Of a stretch of 64,000 nt of DNA, positions 43,426 to 54,920 are shown piece by piece (position 1 is the first letter of the stretch; each line of letters starts with the position of its first letter). The position numbers and the translations under genes were made by a program. Source of the stretch: Ahaetulla prasina (lineage: Eukaryota > Chordata > Lepidosauria > Squamata > Colubridae). The stretch lies in contig NC_080541.1 of NCBI RefSeq assembly GCF_028640845.1, positions 162,117,502 to 162,181,501 of the forward strand. The letters run 5' to 3'. The notes beneath the pieces are model-generated. The model saw only the letters and a list, made by a program, of their open reading frames with translations, was not told where the DNA came from and did no database searches.

Positions 43426-45116
43426 GTTTATTATTATTATGGAGAGAGGGAGAGAAAGAGAGACCCATTTCCCATAGAACACACCAGGAGCCACAAAACC
43501 TGGGTAGGCAGGGCTGGGGGGGTGTCATGTGACTAGGTGAGAGTGATGTTGAGTTGGCCATGCTCATCCAGGTTTTGTGACTCCCGGTGTTTTGTTTTCT
43601 GTGGGAAACAGCTCCAAATGGCTCTTTGAATGCTTAAGGTTGCAGACCCCTTGTCTAATCACACTTGGCCTATTCTACTCTACTCTACTCTATACTCTAC
43701 TCCACAACACTCCACTCCATTCCATTCTAGAAAAATTGTGCAAATTTTATGTTATGGGGGAAGGGAAGTGACAGGGCTCATTTCCCTTCTCAGAAAACCT
43801 TCATCTGAAGAAGATTATTCTTTTTCTTCAGATGAAGTTTTTCTGAGAATGGCAATGAACCCTGTAAGTAAGATCAGGCAATTTTAGGGGGATATCAGAA
43901 TCATAGCAGAACAAAGCATCATATTTCCTGATTCTTCACCTATAAATCCAATCTGGTCCATAGTTTGGCCACCTAAACAAGTCAGTATTGCTGCTGCTTC
44001 ACAGAAACTCAAAGATCAGGAAGGTGCAGGAATGATAGCATAGGCATCCAAGCATTCAAATTTTGATTATTTAACTATGGGCATGCTACAAAGGTCATAA
44101 GTGTGAAAAATAGTTATATTTTTTTTAATGCTGTTGTAACTTTGAACAATCACTAAACAAATGGCTGTAAGTTGAGGTCTACTCTATCTGTAATTGTGAA
44201 TAGCACTAGCAGGGTCGGTTGAATAGGAGTTTTCAACATTTAAACATCTGCTTAGGACTACTAGAAATGCTGCAGATATTCTGTGGAACTGTTTTGATAG
44301 TTTTCCTACAAGCTTGCCTGGCTATTTTTTTTCCTGGACTCTTTCCAGTTTTACCCTTTTAATTTTACCTCTTATTAGAATGTGATTATGCCTTTCTAAT
44401 TATTCTCCCATGAGTGCTTCCTGACATATTGTCCTTTGGCTATTTGACTGCTCTCTGAATCTGCACTTTCCCGTCTTTATATATTTTTCTGCTCAGCTAA
44501 AATATTGATCATAACAACTATCATCCCTGTTCAAAATCCAGCATTCTAGTCCCAATTGAGTTTTGCTTTGGTTTTATGTTGTATTTATCGGGAGCTGTCA
44601 AGATATGGTTATAAGACAGGCAGCTATATAAATGTGATAAACAAACTCCCTATTGTTCCATACAGGTTCATGAAAGTGGAGCAATGTATTGTGATGAAAC
44701 ATGTATTATAATATTGCAATGAAAACAGTCCTTACGTGCATGTGACATCATGATACAAATATGAAAGGGCAGACCTTGCTTTGTGATGTCACAATCATGT
44801 TTTGTCATTATTGTAATGTGCACACACATGTGTTAGTATGTGTCTCATTTCATGGAAAGAATATACGCTAATGTTCTTTACTACAGAGTTTTAGCTTTTA
44901 TGAGTTTTTCTAAGGACTGGATTCATTCATGAAGCAGAATGTTATCAAAGAATAGATAAAATCAGAGGACGTTTTCAGTTTTCAAAATCAGTATACTTCT
45001 ATGACGCTACTGGAAGCCAATCAGTCTAGGCAGAAAGGTTATTTGATCTGCTCTTTGTCTACTTTCTGACAGCATTTGTTGAAATATTAAGCATTAGACA
45101 TATTATAATGTCTATT
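43426..45116. other. Unique DNA with small repeat remnants
   Basis: 43650-43735 has 'taatcacacttggcc' followed by a ctact-type pentanucleotide run, resembling a Rex1-like 3' tail. 44047-44185 resembles the right half of the mariner-like MITE at 63004. A hairpin is listed separately at 43787-43849. No gene is recognised. Confidence 0.5.
43787..43849. repeat. Near-perfect 26-bp-arm hairpin
   Basis: The arms 43787-43812 (ttctcagaaaaccttcatc...) and 43824-43849 (...gatgaagtttttctgagaa) differ at one of 26 positions; the loop is 11 bases. No family is recognised. Confidence 0.85.
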
Positions 45117-45169
45117 CCACTGGAGAAGGAAATGGCAGCCCACTCCAGTATCTTTGCCATGAAAACCCC

Positions 45170-46699
45170 ATGGGCAGTACAAAAAGGAACAAAGATATGA
45201 CACCAGAAGATGAGCCCCTCAGGTCGGAAGGTGTCCAATATGCTACTGGGGAAGAGCGGAGGGCTAGTACTAGTAGTGCCAGAAAGAATGAAGTGACTGG
45301 GCCAAAGCCTAAAGGACGCTCAGCTGTGGATGTATCTGGTGGTGAAAGGAAAGTCCGATGCTGTAAAGATTTTTTCTCCATAGGAACCTGGAACATAAGA
45401 TCCATGAATCAAGGCAAGCTGGATGTGGTCAAACAAGAGATGACAAGACTGAACATTGACATCTTAGGAATCAGCAAACTAAAGTGGACAGAAATGGGCA
45501 AATTTAATTCAGATGACCAACAGGTATACTACTGTGGGCAAGAATCCCTCAGAAGAAATGGAGTAGCCTTCATAATCAATAAAAAACTAGGAAAAGCAAT
45601 ACTGGGATACAATCCCCAAAATGACAGAATGATCTCAGTTCGAATACAAGGCAAACCATTCAATATTACAGTAGTTCAAGTCTATGCCCCAACCACTGGT
45701 GCTGAAGAAGATGAAATTGACCGGTTCTATGAAACCCTACAGCACCTGATAGAATTAACACCAAAAAATGATGTCCTTATCATCATGGGAGATTGGAATG
45801 CTAAAGTAGGAAGCCAAAAGATAACCGGAATAATAGGCAAGTATGGCCTTGGAGTACAAAATGAAGCAGGGCACAGGCTGATAGAATTCTGTCAAGATAA
45901 TACGATGGTCATAGCAAACACTCTTTTCCAACAACCTAAGAGACGACTCTACACATGGACATCACCAGATAGTCACCACAGAAATCAGATTTACTCTGTG
46001 CTCTGCAGCCAAAGATGGAGAAGCTCTATACAGTCAATAAAAACAAGACCAGGAGCTGACTGTGGCTCAGATCATGAGCTTCTTCTTGCAAAATTTAGGC
46101 TTAAACTAAAGAAAGTAGGGAAAGGCATCGGGCCACTCAGGTATGAACTAAATCATATCCCTGATGAATATACAGTAGAGGTGACAAATAGATTTAAGGA
46201 ATTAGATCTGATAGACAGAGTGCCTGATGAACTATGGACGGAGGTTCGCAACATTGTACAAGAGGTAGCAACTAAAACCATTTCAAAGAAAAAGAAATGC
46301 AAGAAAGCAAAATGGCTGTCTGAGGAAGCTCTACAAATAGCTAAGGAAAGAAGGGAAGCAAAAGGCAAGGGAGAAAGAGAAAGATACACCCAGTTGATTG
46401 CAGAATTCCAGAGAATAGCTAGAAGAGATAAGAATGCATTCTTAAATGAACAGTGCAAAGAAATAGAAGAAAACAATAGAATAGGGAGGACCAGAGATCT
46501 ATTCAGGAAAATTGGAGATATGAAGGGAACGTTTCATGCAAAGATGGACATGATAAAGGACCAAAATGGCAGGGACCTAACAGAGGCAGAAGAGATGAAG
46601 AAGAGGTGGCAAAATTACACAGAAGAACTATACAAGAATGAGCTTAGCATCCCTGATAACTATGATGGGGTGGTCACTGACCTTGAGCCAGACTCCTAG
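45170..46699 (+). pseudogene. BovB endonuclease half of the polyprotein
   Basis: A 509-codon open frame. APE-type endonuclease motifs: GTWNIRSMN (72-80), VVQVYAPT (168-175), IIMGDWNAKVG (204-214) and GADCGSDHELL (295-305). Two conserved acidic residues are missing: ISKLKW (101-106) has Lys where the family has Glu, and NQIYSVL (272-278) has Tyr where the family has Asp (NQIDYIL). Expected nicking activity is therefore lost even though the frame is long. From about residue 370 a lysine-rich linker follows (SKKKKCKKAKWLSEEA). The frame ends at 46699 after a 1-bp loss in 'gactcctag' compared with the usual sequence, and a TGA follows in the proper frame. Confidence 0.9.
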
Positions 46700-46806
46700 A
46701 ATGTGAGGTTAAATGAGCCTTAGGAAATCTGAGCAACAACAAAGCTAGTGGAGGAGACAGTATTCCAGTTGAGCTATTCAGAATCTTAAAAGACGACGTA
46801 GTAAAA

Positions 46807-47907
46807 GTGCTACACTCAATTTGCCAGCAAATTTGGAAAACTCAGCAATGGCCACAGGACTGGAAAAGGTCAGTTTACATTCCAATTCCAAAGAAAGGCA
46901 ATGCCAAAGAGTGTTCAAACTATCGCACCATTGCACTCATTTCACATGCTAGTAAGGTTATGCTTAAAATCCTACAAGCTAGGCTCCAGCAGTATGTGGA
47001 TCGAGAACTACCAGAAGTACAGGCAGGATTTCGAAGAGGCAGAGGAACTAGAGATCAAATTGCCAACATACGCTGGATCATGGAGAAAGCTAGGGAATTC
47101 CAGAAAAACATCTACTTCTGCTTCATTGACTATGCTAAAGCCTTTGATTGTGTGGCTCCCAACAAATTGTGGCAAGTTCTTAAAGAGATGGGAGTACCAG
47201 ACCATCTTATTTGTCTCTTGAGAAACCTGTATGCGGGTCAAGAAGCCACAGTGAGAACTGGACACAGAACCACTGATTGGTTCAAAATTGGGAAAGGAGT
47301 CCGGCAAGGCTGTATACTATCACCCTGCCTATTTAACTTATATGCGGAGCACATCATGAGAAAGGCGGGGCTAAATGAATCAAAAATTGGAATTAAGATT
47401 GCCGGAAGAAATATCAACAACCTCAGATATGCAGATGATACCACTCTAATGGCAGAAAGCGAAGAGGAACTAAAGAGCCTCTTGATGCGGGTGAAGGAGG
47501 AGAGCGCAAAAATTGGCTTGAAACTCAACATTAAGAAAATTAAAATCATGGCATCCGGCCCTCTCAATTTCTGGCAGATAAATGGGGAAGAAATGGAGGT
47601 AGTGACAGATTTTATTTTCCTGGGCTCCAAGATCACCGCAGATGCGGACTGCAGCCAAGAAATTAAAAGACGCTTGCTCCTGGGGAAGAATGCTATGGCA
47701 AATCTAGACAGCGTACTAAAAAGCAGAGACATTACCCTGCCAACAAAAGTGCATATAGTCAAGGCTATGGTTTTCCCAGTTGCAATGTATGGCTGTGAAA
47801 GTTGGACCATAAGAAACGCTGAGCGCCAAAGAATTGAAGCCTTTGGTGCTGGAGAAAACTCCTGCGAGTCCCTTGGACTGCAAGGCGAACAAACAAGTCA
47901 GTCCTAG
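46807..47907 (+). pseudogene. BovB reverse transcriptase half
   Basis: A 366-codon frame. Motifs in order: IPIPKKGNAKECSNYRTIAL (25-44), VQAGFRRGRGTRDQI (71-85), FIDYAKAFDCV (106-116, motif A aspartate), GVRQGCILSPCLFN (164-177) and NLRYADDTTLM (205-215, catalytic YADD). The palm looks intact. Upstream, codons from 46700 continue in the same frame except for a TGA in place of the Trp of VKWAL. Downstream, near 47850, the frame shifts before the C-terminal WRRLLRV-type and YFGHLMRR blocks, and one more TAG replaces a codon near 48052. No functional polyprotein can be made without correcting these. Confidence 0.92.
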
Positions 47908-48205
47908 AGGAGATCAACCCTGACTGCTCTTTAGAAGGCCAGATCCTGAAGATGAAACTGAAATACTTTGGCCACCTAATGAGAAGGAAAGACTCACTGG
48001 AGAAGAGCCTAATGCTGGGAAAGATTGAGGGCAAAAGAAGAAGGGGACGATAGAGAACGAGGTGGCTGGATGGAGTCACTGAAGCAGTAGGCATGAGTTT
48101 AAATGGACTCCAGAGGATGGTAGAGGACAGGAAGGCCTGGAGGAACATTGTCCATGGGGTCGCGATGGGTAGGACATGACTTCGCAACAATAACAATAAC
48201 AAAAT

Positions 48206-49257
48206 ATTGTTTCTCATGCATTTTCTGCAACTTCCTTCTATTATAACCTCTGCTTTTCCATACCTTCCATATCCTTCCTTCCTTCCCCTTTTGGGAAATT
48301 TGCAAAAGTCATATACTTTCAACAGTTGTGAAATTTTAATAGTTATGAAATTCTGAAACATACTTTTTTTAAAAAAAAAATCTGTCTCTGTACCTCAGAA
48401 TATCCAAAGCAATTTCCTATTATGAGCAACCACATAAATGTACACATTTATTTTATTTAATAGAAAATTCAGTCAATTACCAGAAGGAAAATATACATAT
48501 CTTTTTCTTGATTTCTAACTCTTTCTGATGGCAGCTTCTTCTCTTCTTCCTGATGGCACCTTATTCTGATGACTGAATGCTATGTCTATCTTGCCAAAAA
48601 TTCCACACCGTTAGAGGTTTTCTTAAGTAGAAAATTTACAACTTTGAATTTAAGGAAAAGAAAATGGTCAATATGAAAAACTACCTTACTAAATATTCAG
48701 TGAGGGAATCATTTCTTACAATAACTACATTATTTTTCGGCACATTTCTGCAATTGCAGTCTTCCCCAGACAAGAAGAAACCATAGCTTTAGTGGTAAGC
48801 TTGCAGTAATGCTAATGGTAAAGAGAAAATTACTTTTTCTTTCTACTTTACTTGTAAAGAGTCCTGCCTAATTAAGGGTAATATAACACCAATGGAAGAA
48901 TAAATACCTAGTTTTACAATACAAAGAAGATGGCCACGTCATTTAAAAAAATGTAAAGCCAGCCAGGCTCATTTTACAACTCTTCATATGCATGTGTTTA
49001 GCAGGCTTGTTTACAGTGTTTTAAATGAAATCAGTTTCTATAGTAACATTTGCATCACAGGTTGCAATTATGTTGGCAGCCAAATATATAGAAAGAGAAT
49101 CCTAGCCTGTGAATTTTTATATTTTTTAGAACAAATTCATTTGTCAATAAATGAATAAAAAAATCCTTTGAAAGTTCACATCCTTCAGACCATTGGTTAT
49201 GGTGTATTTTGGCTGTTTTGAAACCAATCACAGAGAAAAAGGGAAAAATGAGAGGTA
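48206..49257. other. Unique AT-rich DNA
   Basis: No gene or transposon is recognised. Confidence 0.6.
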
Positions 49258-49311
49258 AAGGAAGGAAGGAAGGAAGGAAGGAAGGAAGGAAGGAAGGAAG
49301 GAAGGAAGGAA

Positions 49312-49357
<46 letters not shown>

Positions 49358-49358
49358 A
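49258..49358. repeat. (GGAA)n/(GAAA)n microsatellite
   Basis: About 14 GGAA units passing into about 10 GAAA units, in one polypurine run of 100 bases. Confidence 0.97.
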
Positions 49359-49974
49359 TAGTAATATAACAGCACCATCAAGAAAACATTAAAAATCCTG
49401 GTGTATTGTATGTTCACTTTCTTTCCTTAAAATTGTTGTAATTTTCATCACATGAACTAATGAATTCATTTTAAATGACCTGAAACCACAGAAGTAAGAA
49501 GTAGAGTGTGAAATTTCTCTAAGCAACCTCTTCATCTCAGCTGTTAAGAAGTATTCCCTATATATTTGGGAACTGAAAGGTCTTCCTGGCACTGATATCT
49601 ATTTCCTGTATCCACCCTAAAGACCAATTTACCATCTTTGATTAAGCATACCTGACTGAAATTTCATCATCCAGAAAAGGCAAGATATAAAAGATGATGG
49701 GTTAGTCAAGAACGACTTTAAAACCTTAATGGGTTTAACTATTGGTATTATGCTGCCAGCCAGGTAACATAGCAAAGCAAAACCATGGATGGCATCCGTC
49801 AGCAAACTGGAATGGGCTGAAAAAGTGATAGCACCCCTTTCTTGATCATCCCTAGAGACTGAAGTTTGAAGAAACAACATTTAAGGGAGCATCACCCAAA
49901 GGAAAAGCTGTTTTGGAGTAGGGATAGGACTTTGCTGGGCAGTTGAAACTGACTGGGGGGCGTGGGGCGGTTGG
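49359..49974. other. Unique DNA
   Basis: No feature is recognised. Confidence 0.55.
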
Positions 49975-50045
49975 TAGCTTTTGTTTTATTCCTTGTGTGT
50001 CCAATCACACTTGGCCAATAAAATTCTATTCTATTCTATTCTATA
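49975..50045 (+). mobile_element. Minimal Rex1-like 3' tail insertion with ATTCT repeat
   Basis: 'ccttgtgtgtccaatcacac' and 'ttggccaataaaattctatt' equal the last about 45 bases of the Rex1-like LINE at 59800-59836, followed by four ATTCT units. The remaining body is absent, so this is an extremely 5'-truncated copy. Confidence 0.8.
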
Positions 50046-50289
50046 TTGTTTCTGTGGCCTTAAACAGTAGGGTTTTACCCCCTCTTTTTATGCTCACTCT
50101 TTTACTGAGCATGGGTGCAGTAGAAAGGATTACTCTCTGAGGTAAATGTACTGTATTTCGCACCAAGTGTCTATTTTTGGACAATGATATGTGTTTACTC
50201 TGTGCCTATGAACTGTCAGTTTAATGGAAATACTGATCAATTTGATTTTGTGTATTAAAGTCTAATTATGAGATGTAAAATTGGGCCAA

Positions 50290-51190
50290 ATAATTTTTTC
50301 TATATGTAAATGTTCTGTCTGGGCTGTATTCTGTCTTCGCTGTTGTTTAATATCTACTCTGAGACAATTTTCAATGAAGCACTGGAAAACATCGATGCTG
50401 GTCTCAAAGTAAACAGTGTTTGGATCAACAATTTAAGATATGCTGATACAGTTCTGCTTGCCAGTAAGCATGAAGACCTTCAGTTCCTCATCAACAGAGT
50501 CACAGAAATATCTGAAAAATACGACTTGAAGTTTAACACCTCAAAAACTAAGATCATGGTCCTCAGCAAACAACCCATTAATTTACCACTGATAAATTCT
50601 GAAGGAATTCCACTAGAAAAAGTTGAAAGGATCATGTATATTGGTTCTAATTTACATGAAAGCTGGGACATGACCACTGAAGTAAAGACAAGGATAGAAA
50701 AAGCTCAAACAGCATTCTTCAAAATGAAAAAGGTCTTCTGCAGTCACGACATAAACCTAATATTGAAAATATGGCTTGTCAAATGTTACATCTTTTCTAT
50801 CCTGCTCTACAGAGTAGAGCGTTGGTCTCTGACAGAAAGCCTCTTGAAGAGACTAGAAGCATTTGAAGACAGCTGTTATGTATAAGCTGGGTTGACAAAA
50901 TCAGAAATTAGTTGATAAGCCACCTGGAAAAGCAAAGGAAAATCAACAAAACCATTAAGAAGTGAAAGTTAGAATATTTTGGACATGTGATATGACACCC
51001 GGTGTCATACTTCATTTAATTTTCCAGGGAAAGACTGAAGGCAAACGAGGTCCAGACAGAAGAAGAACATCATGGCTTCAAAATCTAAAGGACTGGTTTG
51101 GACAAAACTCAGCAGCATTTTTTCATGAGGCTGTTGTTAAAAATAGGATTGCGAACATGATTACCAATGTCTGATGACAGATATGGCACA
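50290..51190 (+). mobile_element. LINE fragment of uncertain clade (RTE-like)
   Basis: Plus-strand reverse-transcriptase C-terminal half. No BovB-type words occur, so it is a separate family. The 5' part near 50300-50400 still recalls GCILSPLLFN, and the 3' part (50962-51174) the terminal GKRGPDRRRTSWLQNLKDW block. It is moderately old: the thumb is in one frame, the end in others. Confidence 0.65.
50310..50885 (+). pseudogene. Reverse transcriptase remnant, catalytic aspartate lost
   Basis: The 191-codon frame contains LGCILSSLLFNIYSE, WINNLRYADTVLLAS, LKFNTSKTKIMVLSK, VERIMYIGSNL, EVKTRIEKAQTAF and LLYRVERWSLTE. The catalytic box reads YADTVLL where YADDTVLL is expected, so one aspartate codon is missing. 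These motifs are those of an endonuclease-type LINE. The exact clade is not settled. Confidence 0.75.
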
Positions 51191-53735
51191 ACAACAAGAA
51201 GAAAATATGTAACATAATTGGTTTGTTGTTGTTGTTGTTCTGAGATTTGTTTGCTTTCATTTCATTCATAAGTCCCAATATATAGAAGTGGTAATTTCTG
51301 TGACAAGTTATGCCTTCAAGAAGTGTAAAAGAGCATGATTCTGCTGACTTTGTTAAATAGAGATGGTAATCTTGGTAGAAATATAAAAATAAATTGAAGG
51401 CAATGGGCTTAAGAATGAATATGAATTAAATGCAAAAGGGAGAAACCATTATTGAGTGGTTTAGTCATATAGACAAAATGATTAATTGGCAACATAAATA
51501 TGTAAGGTCAAGAAGAAGAAACTGACAAAGCTGTGATTGGATCAAATTGATGCAATCCTCAAAATAGATTGTTTATGATTTTGATTATAAGATATGATAT
51601 TGTAAACCGTGGAAGGCAATCTGTTACCTAAAGGTCACTCCTGGACCTTCTAGCACCACAAGATAAGGCTGTGAAGATTCAGCGGCCAAATATTTAATTT
51701 CACCAATGTGATGTTTTAGGAATTTGCATGGTTTTAAGTACTTGTCTCAAACTTCCATTCCAATCTCTGCCCCTTCCTCAAAAGCCAAAAAACAAAATAA
51801 AACTATCTCTCCTATGCTACTACTAGAAGCTTTCCTATGATCCTCCATTAGGAAAAGAGGTTATATTACAGTGCTTAGCCTTTTATACATTGCTCACCCT
51901 CCCTGCAAAACCTCATTTCCTGAAAGAATCAAATCATCTGACTTATTTGCTGGACATCCACTTCATGGTACAACAGTCTTTCTTTCCAATTATTCATTTC
52001 ATATGACTGTAGAATTTTTAAGTAGTCTGACTGTAAATGTTATGGAACCATTCTCTCCAAAGATGTAATAATGAATAAACCAAAACCAAACTGGGAACTT
52101 GTTGAGGGAAATTGTTCCTCCAAAAAGGGTTAAAATCTTTGTTTAAGCAACATCCAGATTTCAACAACTAGAATTGCTTAGAGAATGTGACCATTGCTTG
52201 GAATTTTTGGAGTGAAAGTGCACCCATCAAGAAGGCTCCAAAGTTTGGGAAGATTAAATTAAGAAATTCCCCAAAAAGTGAAGAGAGAGATGAGTAAGAA
52301 CAGCTTCCTTCTACTGATCCCCTAACTACTCCTTAGTAGCTACTACATGGAATCAAATGATAGACTAAGGCCCACCATTTTTTCCTCACTTATGAATAAA
52401 AAAGTAGCTACTGGGCTTATTCCCAATTTTTTGTTAAGATTACATTCAATGTTTATCCCTCACACTTTTCCTACTGCTGCTTCTGTCATTTTTCTCTCTT
52501 TTTATAAAAATACTGGTTTGTATTCATTTAACTCGATGAATTGTCCACTGTTAGTTTACCTGTCCCTTTTCAGAAAATGGAAACCGAGGTATCACCTGAT
52601 CTTTGAGGCCCAGCATTTTCCTCTCTCATCCATTCCACAGTTACATAAAACTAATGGTACTCAGAGATTCTTCACATGCTGGTAAACTACATTTCTCAGA
52701 AATCTGATTCAGGAGTTAAATATAATTCAGCAAAATCTAAAATGCCATAAGTTTCTCAACCTTGTGTAAAACAGGGTTCCTTTGCTTCTTTCATACATAG
52801 GATGGCTTCTAGGGAAAATAAATTATGGAGAGATATTTTTAGAGTATTTTTCCTATATTTACTGGTTATACTATAAAATGTTATATACATATTTAAATTT
52901 CTTGGTTGGCCCATTTTATCTATCTTTTTGGTAGTGTTTAATTACCCCTTTTCTGAATCCTACTATATACAGGAGAAGTAATTATCTATATCTTTTTCAC
53001 TGTTCACCGCCTTATAATTAACTTTGCTCATATGCAGCTAGATCTTTAATTTCTAGTTCAGTAGTGTACAGCTTTGGCAGTTCTGTAATACCAGGCAAAG
53101 AAATCACTGTTTATTCTTAATTTGAAACCATTTTTAATTAACGTTATTCTTAGTAGTCTTTTGCTTTATTGTTATAGGGAAGTTATTCTTTAATTATGGG
53201 GCATATCTCAAACAGCATGGCACTTCATATACATTTTCATGCTATGCAGTAGAAAAAGCAGACTCTGTGTATCCATGCTGTACACAAACTGCTTCTGGCT
53301 TAATAAGATGTACGTGCTGGATCGAAAGTTGTTTGGACAGAAAAACATGGAAAGAACTGTGGAACAAATAAGCATGTAATTTGTATATATCATGAAAAAA
53401 ATATTCATTTTTTTAAGTTTTGCCAATAGAAAAAAAAAATCTCCAGGACCTGACATGAATTAGTTACTGGGCAATTTAACAAGTTCAGAACATATCTCAA
53501 TTAATGAGAATAAATGGCAATGAAATTCCAGACAAATGTAAGTACTATAATGGGCTAACTTGCATTTTCTTCTTATTTTCCTGTAAATGAGTAGGGGCAA
53601 AAGCGGAGAATATACATAGAACCTAATCTAGTTCTCTTTATTTTCTATTCTTGTACCTTAAACTCTCACCTCCATTTGAGAAATGATCTTTTCCTCCATT
53701 TTTGTTACCAATTTATCTTATTGCCTCTTTTCCTT
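51191..53735. other. Unique AT-rich DNA
   Basis: A short GTT run (51222-51238) and a faint LINE-like stretch at 51400-51560 are the only things noted. No gene is supported. Confidence 0.55.
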
Positions 53736-54000
53736 CAGTGGTGGGTTTCAAAATTTTTTACTTCTGGTTCTGTGGGTGGGGCTTGGTGGGCGTGGCTTGG
53801 TGGGCATGGCAGGGGAAGGATACTGTAAAATCTCCATTCCGTCCCCACTCCAGGGGAAGGTTACTGTAAAATCCCCATTTCCTCCCAATCAGTGGGGACT
53901 TGAGAGGCAAAGAATAGAGGGGGCGGAGTCAGTCAGAATTTTTACTACCGTTTCTCTGAACTACTCAAAACTGGTCAGAACCTGCTGAAACCTACCTCTG
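53736..54000. mobile_element. hAT-like MITE (265 bp)
   Basis: Ends cagtggtgggtttcaaa and (reverse) cagaggtaggtttcagcagg. The interior words 'gtgggcgtggcttggtggg' and 'ggtactgtaaaatc'-like units match 22132 and, reversed, 54171. The 8-bp flanks TTTTCCTT and ATTTGCTT agree at six positions and may be an eroded TSD. Confidence 0.82.
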
Positions 54001-54170
54001 ATTTGCTTGGAGAAATCTATTTATCTTGCATCTATAGTTGTGTCTCTTGAAAAAGCACCAATTATGGTGCCCTTATTATTAACATTCCTCTGTCTATTAT
54101 TCTCTTTTCCTGTTTCAACTCTGCTTTTATAATTTCTAATTATTTTCAATAATTATTATTATATTGTATG

Positions 54171-54405
54171 CAGAGGTGGGTTTCAGCAGGTTCTGACCAG
54201 TTCTGGAGAACCAGCAGCAGAAATTTTGAGTAGTTCAGAGAACTGGTAGTAAAAATTCTGACTGGCCCTGCCCCCATCCATTCTCTGCCTTCCAAGTCCC
54301 AGCTGATTGGGAGGAAATGGAGATTTTACAGTATCCTTCCCCTGCCATACCCACCAAGCCAGGCCCACAGAATCAATAGTAAAAAAAAAATTGAACCCAC
54401 CATTG
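54171..54405. mobile_element. hAT-like MITE (235 bp)
   Basis: Ends cagaggtgggtttcagcagg and (reverse) caatggtgggttcaa. Flanks ATTGTATG (54163-54170) and ATTGTATT (54406-54413) agree at seven of eight positions, a slightly eroded hAT TSD. Same family as 53736-54000, in opposite orientation and only 170 bp away. Confidence 0.87.
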
Positions 54406-54424
54406 ATTGTATTGTAATAATTAT

Positions 54425-54502
54425 TGTATAATTGTTTAATTCATTGTTGTATGCTGACCAGAGTCAATTTCCATATAAATTTGATTAATAAAATAAAAAA
54501 TA
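54425..54502 (+). mobile_element. Possible LINE 3' tail
   Basis: 'gtatgctgaccagagtcaa', 'tataaatttgattaataaa' and an AT-rich end resemble a squamate LINE tail of the type 'ccgcccagagtc...tataaattt'. The MITE at 54171 seems to lie within its 3' UTR. Weak. Confidence 0.4.
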
Positions 54503-54753
54503 AATTAATTCCAATGCTTGTCTCCATTTGTGCTACGTAACTTTTTTACTTTTGGTCCTGAGGAAAAGGATACAGTATTTTTTCTGGAAAAGAATTTCAA
54601 AAATTTAAGAATCTGACATCTTAGATCCTAAAATGAAATTAATTAATCTACTCGTTTTAAAAAATGTTTCATGTATTCTTGGCAGTGTTATCTTCATAAC
54701 ATGCATTTGGGTATATGTCAAGTAAAATATTTTGTGTTGCTCTTATTTTAGAA

Positions 54754-54851
54754 CACTGTTTCTCAAACTTGGCAACTTTAAGATGTGTGGATTGGGGAAT
54801 TCTGAGAATTGAAGTCCACACATCTTGAAGTTGTGACGATGAGAATCACTG
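54754..54851. mobile_element. Foldback MITE (98 bp)
   Basis: Left 'cactgtttctcaaacttgg' and right, reversed, 'cagtgattctcatcgtcac' are inverted repeats, with 'aactttaagatgtgtgga' facing 'tccacacatcttgaagtt'. Flanks TTTTAGAA (54746-54753) and CTTTAGAA (54852-54859) agree at seven of eight positions. Non-coding. Confidence 0.82.
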
Positions 54852-54859
54852 CTTTAGAA

Positions 54860-54920
54860 CAGGGGTTCCCAACCTTGGCAACTTTAAGACTTGTGGACTT
54901 CAACTCCCAGAATTCTTTAG
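54860..54920. mobile_element. Half of a related foldback MITE
   Basis: Starts caggggttcccaacc directly after the TSD of the previous element and shares 'ttggcaactttaag' with it. Only the left half (to 'cccagaattctttag') is present. Confidence 0.65.

Larger units (their letters stand above)
45117..48205 (+). mobile_element. BovB (RTE-clade) LINE, nearly complete
   Basis: Starts near ccactggagaaggaaatgg and ends with 'gacttcgcaacaataacaa', the short AT-rich end typical of BovB. It holds an endonuclease frame (45170-46699) and a reverse-transcriptase frame (46807-47907), with a C-terminal part running on in another frame to about 48180. BovB is known for horizontal transfer among squamates, ruminants and others. 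This is the youngest-looking LINE in the window, with only a few lesions over 3 kb. No clear TSD was found. Confidence 0.95.

Noticed and set aside
45170..46699. A host gene (craniofacial-development-like or endonuclease gene)
   Set aside because: Databases often label this frame as a host protein, but it is the BovB endonuclease region, continuous with a BovB reverse transcriptase and BovB 3' end.
52347..52685. A 112-codon plus-strand frame
   Set aside because: No recognised motif, ordinary AT-rich composition and no splice sites at sensible positions; it looks like chance.
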